This document shows, in pieces, positions 61,762-64,000 of a stretch of DNA of 64,000 bases. The DNA is taken from contig CAWGPF010000005.1 in NCBI GenBank assembly GCA_963824395.1, forward strand, positions 62,001-126,000, given 5' to 3'. The DNA is from 13-2-20CM-66-19 sp963824395 (lineage in GTDB: Bacteria > Pseudomonadota > Gammaproteobacteria > Steroidobacterales > Steroidobacteraceae). Each line of letters starts with the position of its first letter. Position 1 is the stretch's first letter. The translations under genes were made by a program, and so were the position numbers. Under the pieces are notes generated by a model, which was not told where the DNA came from, searched no databases, and saw nothing but the letters and a program-made list of their open reading frames with translations.

Positions 61762-63198
61762 GTGACGCACGGCCAGTACATCGGTGGCGACTGGCACAGC
61801 GCCGCCGCCGCTGCCCCGAACGTGAATCCTTCCGACACCACCGACGTGATCGGCGAGTACGCCCGGGGGAATGCCGCAGATGTCGCGGCGGCCTGCGAGG
61901 CGGCCGCGGCTGCGGCCCCCGCCTGGGCGCGCAGCACGCCGCTGGTGCGCGCCGAGGCGCTGGAGAGCATCGGCGCGGAGATCTTCCTGCGCCGTGCGGA
62001 GCTTGCCGATCTTCTGGCACGCGAGGAGGGCAAGACGCTCGCGGAGGCGCTGGGGGAGGTGAACCGCGCCAGCCAGATCTTCCGCTATTACGCCGCCGAG
62101 GCGCTGCGGCCGGCCGGTGAATACCAGCACTCGCTGCGGCCGGGAGTGGAGGTGGAGGTGACCCGCGAGCCGCTCGGGGTCGTCGGACTCGTGACGCCGT
62201 GGAACTTTCCCCTGGTGATCCCGGCCTGGAAGATTGCCCCGGCACTCGCCTTCGGCAACTGCGTGGTGTTCAAGCCCGCCGAGCTCGTGCCCGGCTGCGC
62301 CTGGGCGCTCACCGAGATCATCGCGCGCGCTGGCCTGCCCGCCGGGGTCTTCAACCTCGTGATGGGCGAAGGCCGCACCGTGGGCGCGGCCATCGTCGAT
62401 GAGCCGCGCATCGCGGCGGTCAGCTTCACCGGTTCGGTCGCCGTCGGGCGTGCCATCCTGCAGGCCGCCGCTGCGCGCGCGGCGAAGGTGCAGCTGGAAA
62501 TGGGCGGCAAGAATCCGCTCGTGGTCCTCGCCGATGCCGACCTCGATACCGCCGTGCGCGCGGCGCTCGAGGGCGCCTTCTTTTCCACCGGCCAGCGCTG
62601 CACCGCCTCCTCGCGCCTCATCGTCGCGGAGGCCGTGCACGAGCGCTTCGTCGCCGCTCTGACGGCGGCCATGCGCGCGCAGGTGATCGATGACGCGCGC
62701 AAGCCCGGCACCACCATCGGTCCGGTCGTGGATGCACGCCAGCTGGCACAGGATGTGAAGTACCTGGAGATCGGCAGGGCCGAGGGGGGGCGACTCGTCG
62801 CGGGCGGGGAGACCCCGGCGCGTGCGCGCCCTGGGTTTTACCTCACGCCGGCGCTCTTCACCGAGACGCGCAGCGAGCAGCGCATCAATCAGGAGGAGAT
62901 CTTCGGGCCGGTGGCGAGCGTCATCCGCGTGCGCGACTATGAGGAGGCACTCAGCGTCGCGAACGCGACCCCGTTCGGGTTGTGCGCCGGCATCTGCACC
63001 ACGTCCCTCAAGCACGCGCGCCACTTCCAGCGCAACGCCGACGCCGGCATGGTGATGGTGAACCTGCCCACCGCCGGCATCGATTACAACGCGCCGTTCG
63101 GCGGCCGCAAGGCCTCCGGTTACGGGGCCAAGGAGCTCGGGCCGGCGGCGCGCGAGTTCTACACCATGAGCAAGACCGCCTACGTGCGGGGCGGCTGA
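61762..63198 (+). CDS. NAD(P)-dependent aldehyde dehydrogenase
   Basis: The product is 478 aa from the GTG at 61762. The ATG at 61678 would add 28 residues with no family similarity. Motifs: TPWNFPL, LEMGGKNP (catalytic Glu) and FFSTGQRCTASS (catalytic Cys), with KPAELVPG and EEIFGPV. The overall pattern resembles alpha-ketoglutarate-semialdehyde dehydrogenases, but many aldehyde dehydrogenases share it. The next gene, a flavin monooxygenase, starts directly after its stop, so the two probably work in one catabolic route. Confidence 0.9.
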   Translation: MTHGQYIGGDWHSAAAAAPNVNPSDTTDVIGEYARGNAADVAAACEAAAAAAPAWARSTPLVRAEALESIGAEIFLRRAELADLLAREEGKTLAEALGEVNRASQIFRYYAAEALRPAGEYQHSLRPGVEVEVTREPLGVVGLVTPWNFPLVIPAWKIAPALAFGNCVVFKPAELVPGCAWALTEIIARAGLPAGVFNLVMGEGRTVGAAIVDEPRIAAVSFTGSVAVGRAILQAAAARAAKVQLEMGGKNPLVVLADADLDTAVRAALEGAFFSTGQRCTASSRLIVAEAVHERFVAALTAAMRAQVIDDARKPGTTIGPVVDARQLAQDVKYLEIGRAEGGRLVAGGETPARARPGFYLTPALFTETRSEQRINQEEIFGPVASVIRVRDYEEALSVANATPFGLCAGICTTSLKHARHFQRNADAGMVMVNLPTAGIDYNAPFGGRKASGYGAKELGPAAREFYTMSKTAYVRGG

Positions 63199-64000
63199 GT
63201 GGCGCGCGCGATCGCGGAGCGCGTACTGATCGTCGGGGCGGGGCCCACGGGGCTCGTGCTCGCGCTGTGGCTCACGCGCCAGGGGGTGAGCGTACGCATC
63301 ATCGACAAGACCGCAGGCCCGGGCACCACCTCGCGCGCTCTTGCCGTGCAGGCGCGCACGCTCGAGCTGTACCAGCAGCTGAATCTGACGGACGCGCTGC
63401 TGGAACTCGGCCACCGGGTGCCCGGGATCAACCTGTGGGTGCGGGGCGAGCACCGCGCACGCCTGCCGTTTGAGTCAGTCGGCGGTGCACTCACCCGCTA
63501 TCCGTTCCTCGAGATCTTCCCCCAGGATGAGCACGAGCGGCTGCTGATCGCACGCCTTGGCGAGCTCGGCGTGCAGGTGGAGCGCAGCGCCGAGCTCACG
63601 GGCCTTACCGCCGCGGGCGAGGGGGTGCGCGCGCAGCTGCGCCGCGCTGACGGCACTGCGGAGGAGTGGGAGGCGGCCTATCTTGCCGGTTGCGACGGGG
63701 CGCGCTCGCTGGTGCGCGACAGCCTCGCGGCCGGCTTCCCCGGGGGCACCTACCGGCAGCTGTTCTATGTCGCGGACATCGAAGGCGCCGGGGAGCCGGT
63801 CGACGGGGAGCTGCACATTGATCTGGATGAGGCGGATTTCCTGGCGGTGTTCCCACTCACCTCACGCGGCCATGTACGCCTCATCGGCACGGTGCGCGAT
63901 GAGCGCGCGCAGCGCGCCGCGACCCTGAAATTCGAGGACGTCAGCCACCGCGCGATGGAGAATCTGAAGCTGCGCATCGAGCGCGTGAACTGGTTCTCGA
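63199..64000 (+). CDS. FAD-dependent aromatic-type monooxygenase (5' part, truncated by window edge)
   Basis: 267 codons lie in the window, from a GTG directly behind the aldehyde dehydrogenase stop. It has the dinucleotide-binding VLIVGAGPTGLVLAL, the flavin-contact region TSRALAVQARTLELY and GCDGARSLVRD (the DG motif), characteristic of the PF01494 family that includes phenol hydroxylase and TfdB. It should hydroxylate an aromatic or similar ring with NAD(P)H. The substrate is not clear and the C-terminus is missing. Confidence 0.88.
   Translation, partial: MARAIAERVLIVGAGPTGLVLALWLTRQGVSVRIIDKTAGPGTTSRALAVQARTLELYQQLNLTDALLELGHRVPGINLWVRGEHRARLPFESVGGALTRYPFLEIFPQDEHERLLIARLGELGVQVERSAELTGLTAAGEGVRAQLRRADGTAEEWEAAYLAGCDGARSLVRDSLAAGFPGGTYRQLFYVADIEGAGEPVDGELHIDLDEADFLAVFPLTSRGHVRLIGTVRDERAQRAATLKFEDVSHRAMENLKLRIERVNWFS

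Overview
This 64 kb window is GC-rich, densely coded chromosomal DNA. It most likely comes from a gammaproteobacterium: it carries a complete GlrK-QseG-GlrR set, a SrkA (YihE) kinase, PsiF and CrcB. The PEP-CTERM-type sugar transferase and its regulator would fit an environmental lineage such as the Steroidobacterales or Nevskiales; that placement is inference. I see no tRNA, rRNA, CRISPR array, insertion sequence or phage gene.

Layout. (1) 1-14292 is a surface or exopolysaccharide locus. It holds a secreted beta-sandwich-like protein, two SAM methyltransferases, a GT4 and two GT2 glycosyltransferases, two GNAT-fold proteins, an ABC exporter pair (Wzm/Wzt), a priming sugar transferase and a PrsR-type sigma-54 activator. 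(2) 14294-17763 is the glrK-qseG-glrR operon, convergent with the PrsR gene. (3) 17838-27257 is mostly housekeeping: galE, srkA, a lipoprotein, a very large PAS/GAF/GGDEF/EAL protein, an M28 peptidase and a CaiB-type CoA-transferase. (4) 27367-44529 is a biosynthetic gene cluster. Two convergent JmjC/cupin oxygenase paralogues and an alpha/beta hydrolase flank a three-protein NRPS/PKS line on the minus strand: A-PCP, then KS-AT-ACP-aminotransferase-C-A-PCP, then C-A-PCP-TE. A divergent phosphopantetheinyl transferase can activate the carriers. (5) 44670-49050 holds a crotonase, a gamma-carbonic-anhydrase-like protein, fluoride export (CrcB plus DUF190), a DUF885 peptidase-like protein and PsiF. 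(6) 49109-52713 is a divergent pair of small operons (GST plus LLM oxidoreductase; SnoaL-like plus LLM plus EthD) around an inverted-repeat operator candidate. (7) 52834-64000 holds DUF4126, a DDAH-like hydrolase, a Tat-exported aminotransferase, an AlgI/AlgJ-like O-acylation pair, a TmpA/TmpB-like phosphonate oxygenase pair, a STAS-like protein, MscS, a PRC-barrel protein, an aldehyde dehydrogenase and a truncated flavin monooxygenase.

The most interesting system is the NRPS/PKS line. Read colinearly it should load a valine-like amino acid, extend it with malonate, and transaminate the beta-ketone without any ketoreductase. That would give a vicinal 3,4-diamino acid, which is then joined to glycine. 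The last module is heavily degenerate: the condensation motif is HQxxxDG rather than HHxxxDG, the adenylation domain has lost its ATP-binding loop and C-terminal subdomain, and the thioesterase has Cys in place of the usual nucleophilic Ser. The chemistry is inferred from domain order and motifs; the product is unknown.
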